Below are positions 16,940 to 24,553 of a stretch of 64,000 nt of DNA, piece after piece (the stretch's first letter is position 1; every line of letters starts with the position of its first letter). Made by a program: the position numbers and the translations under genes. Source of the stretch: JAZDGX01 sp964482205. GTDB lineage: Bacteria; Eisenbacteria; RBG-16-71-46; CAIMUX01; WJJG01. The notes below the pieces were generated by a model, which did not search any database, had not been told where the DNA came from, and saw only the letters and a program-made list of their open reading frames with translations. The stretch covers positions 186,001-250,000 of the forward strand of contig CAYZWI010000004.1 of the NCBI GenBank assembly GCA_964482205.1. The letters are read 5' to 3'.

Positions 16940-18613
16940 CTACCGCCCCTCTCCCTCCTCGGCCCGCATCTCTCCCACCCATTCCAGATACTTCTCCATC
17001 GCAAACTCCACGCACCCGCCGGGCCGGTTCGCCATCGCCAGCAGCCGTTCGCGCTGATCGGGCCCCGCAGGCACATCGATCTCGTAGTATCCGGACGTGC
17101 GCAGGAACACCGTGCGTTCCAGACCGGGTTGCGGCTCAGGCGCGTCGAAAGTCACTTCCGCCCGGTCACCCAACCGAGGCATGTCGTAGAAGCTGTCGTC
17201 GATCGCCAGCAGCCTTTCGGTCACATCCCCCTGCCGATCATCGATCGCGCCCGTCACCTGCACTTCAATCCCTTCGGGCGCACTTGCCTCCCCACCGTAT
17301 ACGACCGCCATCTGATCGATCGACCAGAAGCCGAAGGGCGGCCGCACGCGCAGCGTCAGCGAATCGCCCGCGACATCTGACAGATCGAGCGCAACCGCCT
17401 GGTCCTCAATGACCAGGGGACCGCCCGAGCGGATGACCGCCTTCTCCTTCCATCCCGATTCCGTCGCCGCTTCGATGCGCAAGTAGTAGAGCTCTTCCTT
17501 CACCAGGAAGTTCTTCAGCGCCATGCGCGCGGGAATGTCCGCCTCCATCCGCTCATACCACTCTCCCGCCTTATCGCCTGTCATCGCGACCATCTCGCGG
17601 ATCATGTTCGAGGCCCACAGCGTGGCGCCCGCATTGATGACGAGCTTCGCCGAAGCGGTATGGGCGGGCTTGGGAAACGAGAGCGTGATCTCGTGGCGCA
17701 GCTCCACCGGCTTCTGCGATTCGTCCAGCGGCATGTGGCTCGTCCAGGCCAGGCCGTCGGTCGCCAGAAAGAACGGTCGAATGTCGCGGCCCTCGCCATC
17801 GGTCACCGATGTGGGAGCAATCGCCGACGAGATCGCGTGAAAACGGCCTCCGAAATCCGCGACGATTTCGACATCGGGCGAATGATCGAAGACGAGCAGG
17901 CTCAGCCGGTCGAGATGCTGCCTCTCGTGCACTTCGTTGCGGATCATCAAGCGATAGGCGCCGTCATCCGGGGCGAGGAAATCCAGACGGCAATCGTCGG
18001 TTCGCCTGAGGCCGTGACAGATCGCGCCCCCGAGCGGTTCGGCGTCCAGGACATATTGCGAGCCGTCGAACGAATAGACGAACGGGCACGATTCCTTGAG
18101 AGCCTCAATGAGCAAGGCTGTCCCGATGAGCGCGAGCGCAGTCACCCCGACGACCAGCATTGCCGTGGCGGCCGGGTCGAAGCGTTGCACGCGAAGATAG
18201 AGGACATCGGAGAGCGGGAAGGAGACCAGCGTGCCGGGAGCTCCCAGTTCGTCAGCCGCGCTCCCCGCTTCCCCAGGCGCGTTCTCTCCGCCTGGCGTTT
18301 CCTCGGAAGCCTTCGGCTGCTTGCGAGGTCTCTGGCCCAATGTGTCCCTGTACTCATTCGGATTCCTCTCCGATCGAATACCCGCGACTCGTTGCGTGAC
18401 GGGATCGATCCAACCGCCGGCTTTGTCGAAGAAGATCTCCTCGCCCGATGGTAGGACGACGCTCAAGATCTTCTCGTTCGGCTTCACCTTCGGGCCGGGA
18501 CTGACATTCACACCGTGAGTGCACGACACGAGGCTTCCCAGGAACGCGACCGTGACGACCATCGAGACGATCTTCATTCCCGCTGATCCGCCGAACAGGG
18601 ATTGCCGGAGCAT
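16940..18613 (-). CDS. Large lipoprotein of unknown function
   Basis: 557 residues. The start at 18613 is set by a strong GGGGAGG 6 nt upstream. The leader ends in a lipobox, LVSC, with the acylated Cys near residue 31. A short linker and a strand-rich domain (ILSVVLPSGEEIFFDKAGGW) follow. A hydrophobic segment at about 150-170 (ATAMLVVGVTALALIGTALLI) implies an inner-membrane span after the lipid anchor. The conserved block CPFVYSFDGSQYVLDAEPLG, then DDGAYRLMIRNEV and SLLVFDHSPDVE, is a pattern I associate with uncharacterised proteins of Acidobacteria, Gemmatimonadetes and FCB phyla. I know no function for it. It lies 234 bases downstream of and in the same direction as pldA on the minus strand. 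Confidence 0.72.
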   Translation of the reverse strand: MLRQSLFGGSAGMKIVSMVVTVAFLGSLVSCTHGVNVSPGPKVKPNEKILSVVLPSGEEIFFDKAGGWIDPVTQRVAGIRSERNPNEYRDTLGQRPRKQPKASEETPGGENAPGEAGSAADELGAPGTLVSFPLSDVLYLRVQRFDPAATAMLVVGVTALALIGTALLIEALKESCPFVYSFDGSQYVLDAEPLGGAICHGLRRTDDCRLDFLAPDDGAYRLMIRNEVHERQHLDRLSLLVFDHSPDVEIVADFGGRFHAISSAIAPTSVTDGEGRDIRPFFLATDGLAWTSHMPLDESQKPVELRHEITLSFPKPAHTASAKLVINAGATLWASNMIREMVAMTGDKAGEWYERMEADIPARMALKNFLVKEELYYLRIEAATESGWKEKAVIRSGGPLVIEDQAVALDLSDVAGDSLTLRVRPPFGFWSIDQMAVVYGGEASAPEGIEVQVTGAIDDRQGDVTERLLAIDDSFYDMPRLGDRAEVTFDAPEPQPGLERTVFLRTSGYYEIDVPAGPDQRERLLAMANRPGGCVEFAMEKYLEWVGEMRAEEGEGR

Positions 18614-18782
18614 GGCCACCTCCCCGATTCGTTGCGCGCGTCAGCCAGCGGGCGCGAGGCGGGAAGTCAGGAAGAGCCTCCAGCAAACGCGCAATGTCTC
18701 ATCGGCGCAAAGCGCATCGCCACAATCGTTGGTGTTGGCTCCGAGCGTACTCCTTTCGAGGCAGAGAGAGAGAAGGTTTTTC

Positions 18783-19082
18783 GCGCGCCCCGATGTCGTC
18801 ATCATGGACATCAGCATGCCGCGCATGGACGGCATCGAGGCGACCCACAGGATCGTGCGGGAGCAGCCGGGCATGCGCGTGATCGGCCTTTCGATGTGCG
18901 AGGAGGCCGAGCGTTCGCAAGCCATTCGTGCGGCGGGAGCCAAGGCACTCTTCTGCAAGGACGGGGCGGCCGAGAAGCTGATTGCGGCAACTCGCGAGGG
19001 AATAGTTCGCGACTCGCGCGCGAAGACCTTGCCCTCCGAGACTTCAACGGCTGACACTTCGCCGACGGAGGAACCCGCCTGA
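18783..19082 (+). pseudogene. Truncated response-regulator receiver domain
   Basis: About 100 residues that match only the C-terminal half of a receiver domain. They include the phosphoacceptor strand VVIMDISMP (Asp), the GIEATHRI helix, VIGLSM (position of the conserved Ser/Thr) and FCKDGA (conserved Lys). The first half, with the acidic pair and helix 1, is absent in all three plus-strand frames upstream. The wording is typical of the terminal receiver of hybrid histidine kinases. After the domain comes a disordered Ser/Thr tail. It sits on the plus strand between two minus-strand genes with no partner kinase, so I read it as a gene remnant. A start inside the frame could still yield a non-functional peptide. 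Confidence 0.7.
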
Positions 19083-19085
19083 GCA

Positions 19086-19120
19086 AAAACGGCCGGTGCG
19101 CGATCGTCCACGCACCGGCC
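19086..19120 (-). terminator. Rho-independent terminator of the multiheme cytochrome gene
   Basis: A perfect 10-bp stem, GGCCGGTGCG (19091-19100) and CGCACCGGCC (19111-19120), with a 10-base loop. Read on the minus strand the hairpin is followed by GTTTTTGCTC, a proper T-tract. It lies 68 bases past the stop of the cytochrome gene (19188) and begins only 4 bases after the receiver remnant. Confidence 0.85.
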
Positions 19121-19187
19121 TGGATCTTGCCCTGGTCCGTCCCCAGTGATGTTGTCCCCGATCGCCTAGGTGACCGGGCCTGCACGA

Positions 19188-21860
19188 TCAGCGAATGCGC
19201 ACGACCCGCCGGACGAACACCTGCTCGCCGGCGCGCAAACGAACCCAGTACATGCCCGTCTCCACGCTCCGGCCTTGGTCGTCGCGACCATTCCAAACCA
19301 ATTGCTGAGCACCGGAGCAGAGGCCGTAGTCGTGAGACCGCACCCTGCGCCCCTGAGTGTCATAGATCTCGAGATTGACGCGACAAGCGTTCTTCAATTC
19401 GAGACGCATCGCCAATTCCTGCATGAACGGACTGCCGCCCAGCTCGAGCCCGGTGCCCGAGCCGAGCACTTCGTCGGCCACATCCGAGGTCGCATAGCTG
19501 GTGTCGGCGATCATCATCACCGGCGCGGCACGCCCGTTCGCCGACCACAAGTCGTGCAACGCCTGGCCGGAGGGATCGCTCGTGTTCTCGTCGCGCAGGA
19601 AGGTCACATACTCACGCGAAGTCGTCTGGTAGTAGAGCGTGGCGATCACCCTGCGCGTCTCGGGCGGGAGGCCGTAGGACGGCTGGTCCCAATGCTGGCC
19701 ATCCGCGTAGCGGATCCCGGGCACTTCAGGATCGACGGGCGTTCCTCCAAAGGTGGCGAACGCCGCGTTCGTGAATCCGTACGGCGGAATGCGAGTGTCG
19801 CGGTAGACCGAATCGTTGAGCACGAAATGGAACGAGCCCCCCGCATTCTCGCCGATCGCTCCCGCCAGAGCGGGCGAGATGCCCAGTTCCGCTTCATAGA
19901 TCGCCAGATGCTCGTCGTGGGTCAAGATTCCCGTCAGGGGATCGTAGGCTCCCGATTCGTACACGAGCTGATCGGATGCATCATAGGCCGCGACGTTCAG
20001 CCACATGCGGCGGCCTTCGGGATATCCGGTCGGCAGCTTGTGGCCTGATCGGTTCGTGATCGTCACCGTCGCCCGATAGCTGTCCGCTTCGGCCGTCACC
20101 GTGCATTCGAGCAGCGCGGCCTTCTGCAGCAACGAGACGGCGCGACCCGAAGCTGAGCCGAGCGCGGCGGGATCGACCTCTCCCGGGAAGAGCTGATTGA
20201 TCAAGGGTGGCATCCAGCTATTGCCGCCGGTCATGTCGTGCAGCGGAATGTCGGGACGGATGGGCGCGGCCGGATCGTTGCAGCCTCTGCCTTGCGCATC
20301 GCGCATGTGACAGTCCTGGCAGCTCGCCACGACTCCCGATCCGAGATTGCCGGCAAATTCCGGAGCGTACACCCCGCTCGGGAAGGCGCTGTGCTCCCAC
20401 TCGCTGTAGGTGCGCTCCACGGGGAAGAGGAGTTCCGAGTCGACGACATCCGCGTCCTGATCCAGAGGCCCGAGCGCGTAATCGGCCGGCCCCGTTCTCC
20501 CAAATGCGGGATTGGATACATCGTGACAAGTACCGCAGAACGCGCTCGAGCGATGGAACGGCGAATACAAAAACGGATGCGGCGAGGCCGGATCGGAAAA
20601 GGGCCCGCGCCGGCGCAGTTCGGGATCGACGACATACTGCCCGTTCGCATAGCTCATGGGAACATCGGCCAGCGACGCGAGAATCGCCTGATCCTGCGAC
20701 GGGCTTACTCCCGGCTGATAGATGGGATCGAGCATGCGATGGCAGAAGTCGCAGGAGACGCCGTCGCGGTCGAGCGCAATCAATTGGCCGCCATCGGTCG
20801 GGTTGCTGCGTCCCGACAGCCAACCGAAGGGCGTGTGGCAGCGCAAGCAGAGATCGCCCGAGGAGGACGCATCCTGCTCCGCGACCGCGAGGGCCGCCAA
20901 GAAGAGCGGATCGCGCATCGCCTGCGCCATCATGCTGCCCTTCCAGTTGAAGCCCGGCTCGACGGCGGTATCGTATCCCGCGTGACACGCGGTGCATGCG
21001 GTCTGGTCCTGAAACGCCCCCGCTCCGAAGGGCTGCGTACCTGGCTGATGGAAGTCGCGCAGCGTGGTGGGCGCGATCGCGCCGCCTTCGGCCAGGATCG
21101 TGAAGTCGGAGTTGCTCGTATCCTCTCCCGTATTGCCGGCCGCGTCCCGCGCGAGTACGCGGACGCGCGCATTCGCCGTCGGCGTGTTGTGTACGAACCA
21201 AGTGATCGAGCCGCTGTTCGCCACACCCCTGGCGATCATGGTCCACGGTTGCAGGGTTCCATCCCGGTAGAACACATCGACCGAAACGACGCCGACGTTG
21301 TCCGTCGCCGTCCAGTTCACCGTGTAGGCCGAGCCGCCCATCCACTGCTGCCCGCCGTTCGGAGTGAGCACGGTGACCATGGGAGACTGCGTGTCCACGC
21401 CCGTCGAGGGCACGAGGTAGGCGAGGATGTCGTTGTGGTCCACGCCCGATGTGGAGGTGTAGTTGGTCGCATTCAGTCCGGGGAAGGTCGGCGTGTTTGC
21501 ATAGACTGTGCGGTCGGTGATTTCGACGAGCTGCGAGTACCCGTCCGCGTCCGCATCCTGGTTCTCGATGCTGTGGATCGCTTGTTGGCGTCCGGCATCG
21601 GTATTGGGATAGCCGGGAATGGCCGCTTCGACAGCCGCGCCGTAAGGATTGCGCGGCCCGGCGCCGGTGAACTGATAGTGGCACACTCCGCAATGGCCTT
21701 GAATGCTGGGCAAGTTGTCCAGGCGACTGCCGACCGCGCTGGGATAGGCGCCGAAGAACGACTGGCGGATGTTGTTTCGCGCGTCCGCCAGTCCCGCCAC
21801 CAAGAAAGAGAGGACGAGAACCGCGGAGAGCATCCAGAGGGACAAGGACCGGTTGCGCAT
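19188..21860 (-). CDS. Secreted six-heme cytochrome c with FlgD-like C-terminal domain
   Basis: 890 residues. The signal peptide covers about 1-28. Six heme-binding motifs are visible in order: CGVCH (from about residue 57), CTACH, CLRCH, CDFCH, CGTCH and CQDCH. Between the first and second is an Ig-like domain (VTVLTPNGGQQWMGGSAYTV, ending NSDFTIL). After the last heme comes a beta-rich region with HKLPTGYPEGRRMWL. The final 80 residues form a FlgD-type Ig domain (VNLEIYDTQGRRVRSHDYG, GMYWVRLRAGEQ, VVRIR), typical of proteins secreted to the surface in FCB relatives. It is likely an extracellular or periplasmic electron carrier. GAGG lies 8 nt before the ATG at 21860. Two FNR-type boxes lie 156-191 bases upstream, and an FNR-like regulator gene is the next gene, pointing to redox control. 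Confidence 0.9.
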   Translation of the reverse strand: MRNRSLSLWMLSAVLVLSFLVAGLADARNNIRQSFFGAYPSAVGSRLDNLPSIQGHCGVCHYQFTGAGPRNPYGAAVEAAIPGYPNTDAGRQQAIHSIENQDADADGYSQLVEITDRTVYANTPTFPGLNATNYTSTSGVDHNDILAYLVPSTGVDTQSPMVTVLTPNGGQQWMGGSAYTVNWTATDNVGVVSVDVFYRDGTLQPWTMIARGVANSGSITWFVHNTPTANARVRVLARDAAGNTGEDTSNSDFTILAEGGAIAPTTLRDFHQPGTQPFGAGAFQDQTACTACHAGYDTAVEPGFNWKGSMMAQAMRDPLFLAALAVAEQDASSSGDLCLRCHTPFGWLSGRSNPTDGGQLIALDRDGVSCDFCHRMLDPIYQPGVSPSQDQAILASLADVPMSYANGQYVVDPELRRRGPFSDPASPHPFLYSPFHRSSAFCGTCHDVSNPAFGRTGPADYALGPLDQDADVVDSELLFPVERTYSEWEHSAFPSGVYAPEFAGNLGSGVVASCQDCHMRDAQGRGCNDPAAPIRPDIPLHDMTGGNSWMPPLINQLFPGEVDPAALGSASGRAVSLLQKAALLECTVTAEADSYRATVTITNRSGHKLPTGYPEGRRMWLNVAAYDASDQLVYESGAYDPLTGILTHDEHLAIYEAELGISPALAGAIGENAGGSFHFVLNDSVYRDTRIPPYGFTNAAFATFGGTPVDPEVPGIRYADGQHWDQPSYGLPPETRRVIATLYYQTTSREYVTFLRDENTSDPSGQALHDLWSANGRAAPVMMIADTSYATSDVADEVLGSGTGLELGGSPFMQELAMRLELKNACRVNLEIYDTQGRRVRSHDYGLCSGAQQLVWNGRDDQGRSVETGMYWVRLRAGEQVFVRRVVRIR

Positions 21861-22015
21861 GAGGCACCTCACTTTGTGCGGCCGCGGAATGAATCCGCTG
21901 CCTGCCGCTCTGATGGTCGGGAGGAATGCAGGCACGCGCGACCGGGCCACGCTCGGAGCTTTCCCGACCTAGCGTCCGGTGGGCAAGAGGATACCGCCCG
22001 GCGGCCGAACCGGCA

Positions 22016-22029
22016 TTGACTGCGATCAA
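22016..22029. promoter_or_regulatory. FNR-type operator, box 1
   Basis: TTGAC-TGCG-ATCAA matches the FNR consensus TTGAT-N4-ATCAA at 9 of 10 fixed positions. It lies 156 bases upstream of the cytochrome ATG and 115 bases downstream of the FNR-like gene stop, in the same intergenic region. Confidence 0.7.
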
Positions 22030-22037
22030 TTTGGTAA

Positions 22038-22051
22038 TTGATTTATGTCAA
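22038..22051. promoter_or_regulatory. FNR-type operator, box 2
   Basis: TTGAT-TTAT-GTCAA matches the FNR consensus at 9 of 10 fixed positions. Its centre is exactly 22 bases (two helical turns) from the centre of box 1, so two dimers would bind on the same face of the DNA. Confidence 0.7.
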
Positions 22052-22143
22052 CAAGCAGCAGAAGGCGTTGTGGAATGGGCCGCCAGGATGGCCGCCTGCT
22101 CGATTCCCGCGGGGCGCAAGCCGCGGCTCAGGCGAAATCAGCC

Positions 22144-22881
22144 TCACGAACCCGGCTTTCCGACCTCCGAATCGGCCAACTCGGCCAGCCGCGCGGGATC
22201 GAGAATCCGGATCTCGGTCCGCGTCGTCCGGATGAGTTTCTGCCTGGCCATCAGCTTCAAGGCTCGTGACAGCGTCTCCGGCGCGGTGCCGAGCATCTGG
22301 GCCATTTCGATGCGCCGGTACTCGGCCGGAACGAGACAGCCGGGTGTGGGAACTTCGCCCGCAACTCGGACGGTCGTCAACAGGAGGCGCGCAATTCGAT
22401 GGCGCACTGGCTCGGTGGCCATCATCAGCGACTGATCTTCCGAAATGCGCAGCTCGCGAGCCAGCTTCGCGAGCAGCGACAAACAGAGATCGGGCGAAGC
22501 CCGCAAGTACTCGAAGACCTCTTCCCGGGGAATCACGCGAATGCCGGAAGGCTTGATCGTCTCGGCCGTGGCCGCGTAGGGCTCATCGGAGAGAACGCCC
22601 CGATATCCGATGACCTCTCCCGGCCCCAGAATGCGAAGCAGAATCCGCCCGCCCGCCGGCGAGGACTTGTAGACTTTCGCCGCGCCCGAAACCAGGCAGA
22701 ACATTCCGAAGGGTGGCTGGCCTTGATGGAAAATCACCTGCCCGGCAGGATAGGGAATGATCGACCGCGAGGAACGGACCAACGACTTCTCCAGTTGCGC
22801 CAGTTCGCACAGCGACCCCGCGCTTCTTTTGCGGCCGCAGACCGGGCAGGAACGCGCTTTCTGAGACGACTCTCTCCGCAT
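22144..22881 (-). CDS. FNR-like Crp-family transcriptional regulator
   Basis: 245 residues. The cyclic-nucleotide-binding-like beta-roll spans about 30-150 (PYPAGQVIFHQGQPPFGMFC, GPGEVIGYRG). It is followed by a dimer helix and a winged helix-turn-helix at about 180-230. The recognition helix reads GTAPETLSRALKLM, keeping the E-x-x-S-R triad of FNR that reads TTGAT half sites. The N-terminus carries a Cys cluster, C12-P-V-C15 and C25, plus C62. These could ligate an Fe-S cluster as in FNR, although the fourth Cys is not at the E. coli position. AAAGGA precedes the ATG. Two FNR-type boxes lie just downstream, in front of the multiheme cytochrome gene. Oxygen or NO sensing is plausible but inferred. 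Confidence 0.88.
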   Translation of the reverse strand: MRRESSQKARSCPVCGRKRSAGSLCELAQLEKSLVRSSRSIIPYPAGQVIFHQGQPPFGMFCLVSGAAKVYKSSPAGGRILLRILGPGEVIGYRGVLSDEPYAATAETIKPSGIRVIPREEVFEYLRASPDLCLSLLAKLARELRISEDQSLMMATEPVRHRIARLLLTTVRVAGEVPTPGCLVPAEYRRIEMAQMLGTAPETLSRALKLMARQKLIRTTRTEIRILDPARLAELADSEVGKPGS

Positions 22882-23083
22882 TGACCCGTCCTTTCTCCAA
22901 GACCGGCCGCGAGTGTATGCCCGAAAGCGTTTTCGCGGAACAAGGGTCTGATGGCTCAGAGGACGAGCGAATACGGGGCGCCACGACGGCCTCTCTCGTG
23001 CTAGAGTACCCCGCATGTTTTGCGCGTTGCGAACAGCCTTGCGAGCGGCTTACAGCGGACCCACGAAGGGCCTCTCGCATGCC

Positions 23084-24553
23084 ATGCGGTTGGTCGCGCC
23101 GTTCCTCATCGCCTCGCTGCCCTTCACGATCGCCTGTTGCAGCCATTCGTGGACCGGAATCGGCGGCGCCGATGCAACCTCTCCCGCACCCGGCGTCCCC
23201 TGGACGGCTCCCCCTCGAATCCTGCCTGATCGCGAGCCCGCCGCCGGTCCGGACATTCCCGCGGCGTTGTCGGCTACTGAAGCCGTGTGGACCCTCGGCG
23301 ACGCGGTCGACATCGCGCTGCGCAACAGCCCGCGCACGCGCGAAGCGTGGCTGGCCGCGCGCGCGGCGGCGGCGGAATACGCGAGCAGCAAGGGCGACTA
23401 CTTGCCCGACCTCGATCTCCATGCGGATTTCACGCGCCGCAGGCAAGAGGGATTGAGCGAGCACGATCCGATCACGCTGCGCACCTACGGCGCATCGCTG
23501 AACCTCTCGTGGCTGATCTTCGATTTCGGAGGACGCGAAGCGTCCGTCGCCGAATCGCGCTACGCGCTCATCGCCGCGGACTTCGAACACAGCGCGGCGA
23601 TTCAGGAGCTGATCCTCGACGTCGAGCGCGCGTACTTCGAACACGCGGCGGCGAAGGCGTTGCTCGCGGCGCAACAGGCATCGGTCGACGAGGCGCAAGC
23701 GGGGCTCGACGCGGCCGACGCGCGCCACGCGGCCGGGCTCGCGACCATCGCCGATGTGCTGCAGGCGCGCACGGCGCTATCGCAGGCGCGCCTCGCATTC
23801 GAGCAGGCACAGGGAACACTCGCCACCACGCGCGGGCGGCTCGCGACCGCGATGGGACTCTCGGTGAACGCGGCCTTGCCGATCGCGCCCGAGGACGACG
23901 AGCACTTTGCGGAAGCGGATCTGGAGGAAGTGGCCGCCTATTTGCGAAGCGCGGAAGCGATCCGTCCCGATCTGGCGGCGGCGCGCGCGCGCGCCGAGCA
24001 GATCCGCGCGAACGTGGGCGTCGTGAAGGCCAGAGGGCGCCCGCAGATTCGGGCCGAGGGCAGCGCGGAGCGCTTGGATGTCGATTCCTCCGACGACGAG
24101 CAGGACACGTACACGGCGACCCTGCAATTCGACCTGCCGCTCTTCACCGGCTTCTCGCAGCATTACGATGTGCGCCGGGCGGAAGCGCTCGCCGAGGCCG
24201 AACGCGCGCGCCTGGCCGCATTGGAACAGGATGCGGCCTTGCAGGTATGGACCAGTTATCACGACGCGCAGACGGCGCGGCAGCGATTGCGCACCAGCGA
24301 GGACTTGCTCGAAAGCGCGACCGAGAACCAGCAGGTCGCGGCCGGACGATATCAGGCGGGCGTCGGCACGATCCTCGATCTCGTGACGGCGCAGGCCGCG
24401 TTGCAGGACGCGCGCGCCACCGTCGTGCAGGCCCGGGCCGATTGGCGCATCGCTCTCGCCGAGCTCGCGTACTCCGGCGGAACGCTCACGCTTCCGCCCC
24501 GTTCGCCGGGCTCATCCACGAACGCACCTTCCCAAGGAGGCGCCGATCAATGA
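23084..24553 (+). CDS. TolC/OprM-type outer-membrane efflux lipoprotein
   Basis: 489 residues from the start I favour. That start gives a compact signal peptide, MRLVAPFLIASLPFTIAC, whose final Cys is a lipobox position as in OprM. Two outer-membrane efflux repeats follow. The first starts at LGDAVDIALRNSP and includes LSWLIFDFGGREASVAESRY; the second has LQFDLPLFTGFSQHYDVRRAEA and VAAGRYQAGVGTILDLVTAQ. These are the hallmarks of the alpha-barrel channel of tripartite pumps. It forms the outer-membrane exit duct for the MFP and RND proteins encoded immediately downstream. The stop overlaps the next start as ATGA, indicating translational coupling. An upstream in-frame ATG at 23015 lacks a good ribosome-binding site. 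Confidence 0.9.
   Translation: MRLVAPFLIASLPFTIACCSHSWTGIGGADATSPAPGVPWTAPPRILPDREPAAGPDIPAALSATEAVWTLGDAVDIALRNSPRTREAWLAARAAAAEYASSKGDYLPDLDLHADFTRRRQEGLSEHDPITLRTYGASLNLSWLIFDFGGREASVAESRYALIAADFEHSAAIQELILDVERAYFEHAAAKALLAAQQASVDEAQAGLDAADARHAAGLATIADVLQARTALSQARLAFEQAQGTLATTRGRLATAMGLSVNAALPIAPEDDEHFAEADLEEVAAYLRSAEAIRPDLAAARARAEQIRANVGVVKARGRPQIRAEGSAERLDVDSSDDEQDTYTATLQFDLPLFTGFSQHYDVRRAEALAEAERARLAALEQDAALQVWTSYHDAQTARQRLRTSEDLLESATENQQVAAGRYQAGVGTILDLVTAQAALQDARATVVQARADWRIALAELAYSGGTLTLPPRSPGSSTNAPSQGGADQ

Noticed and set aside
23287..24549. In-frame upstream extension of the efflux adaptor through the TolC gene
   Set aside because: The Arg-rich translation is a shadow of TolC. The adaptor has its own ribosome-binding site, an ATGA overlap and a lipobox from 24550.
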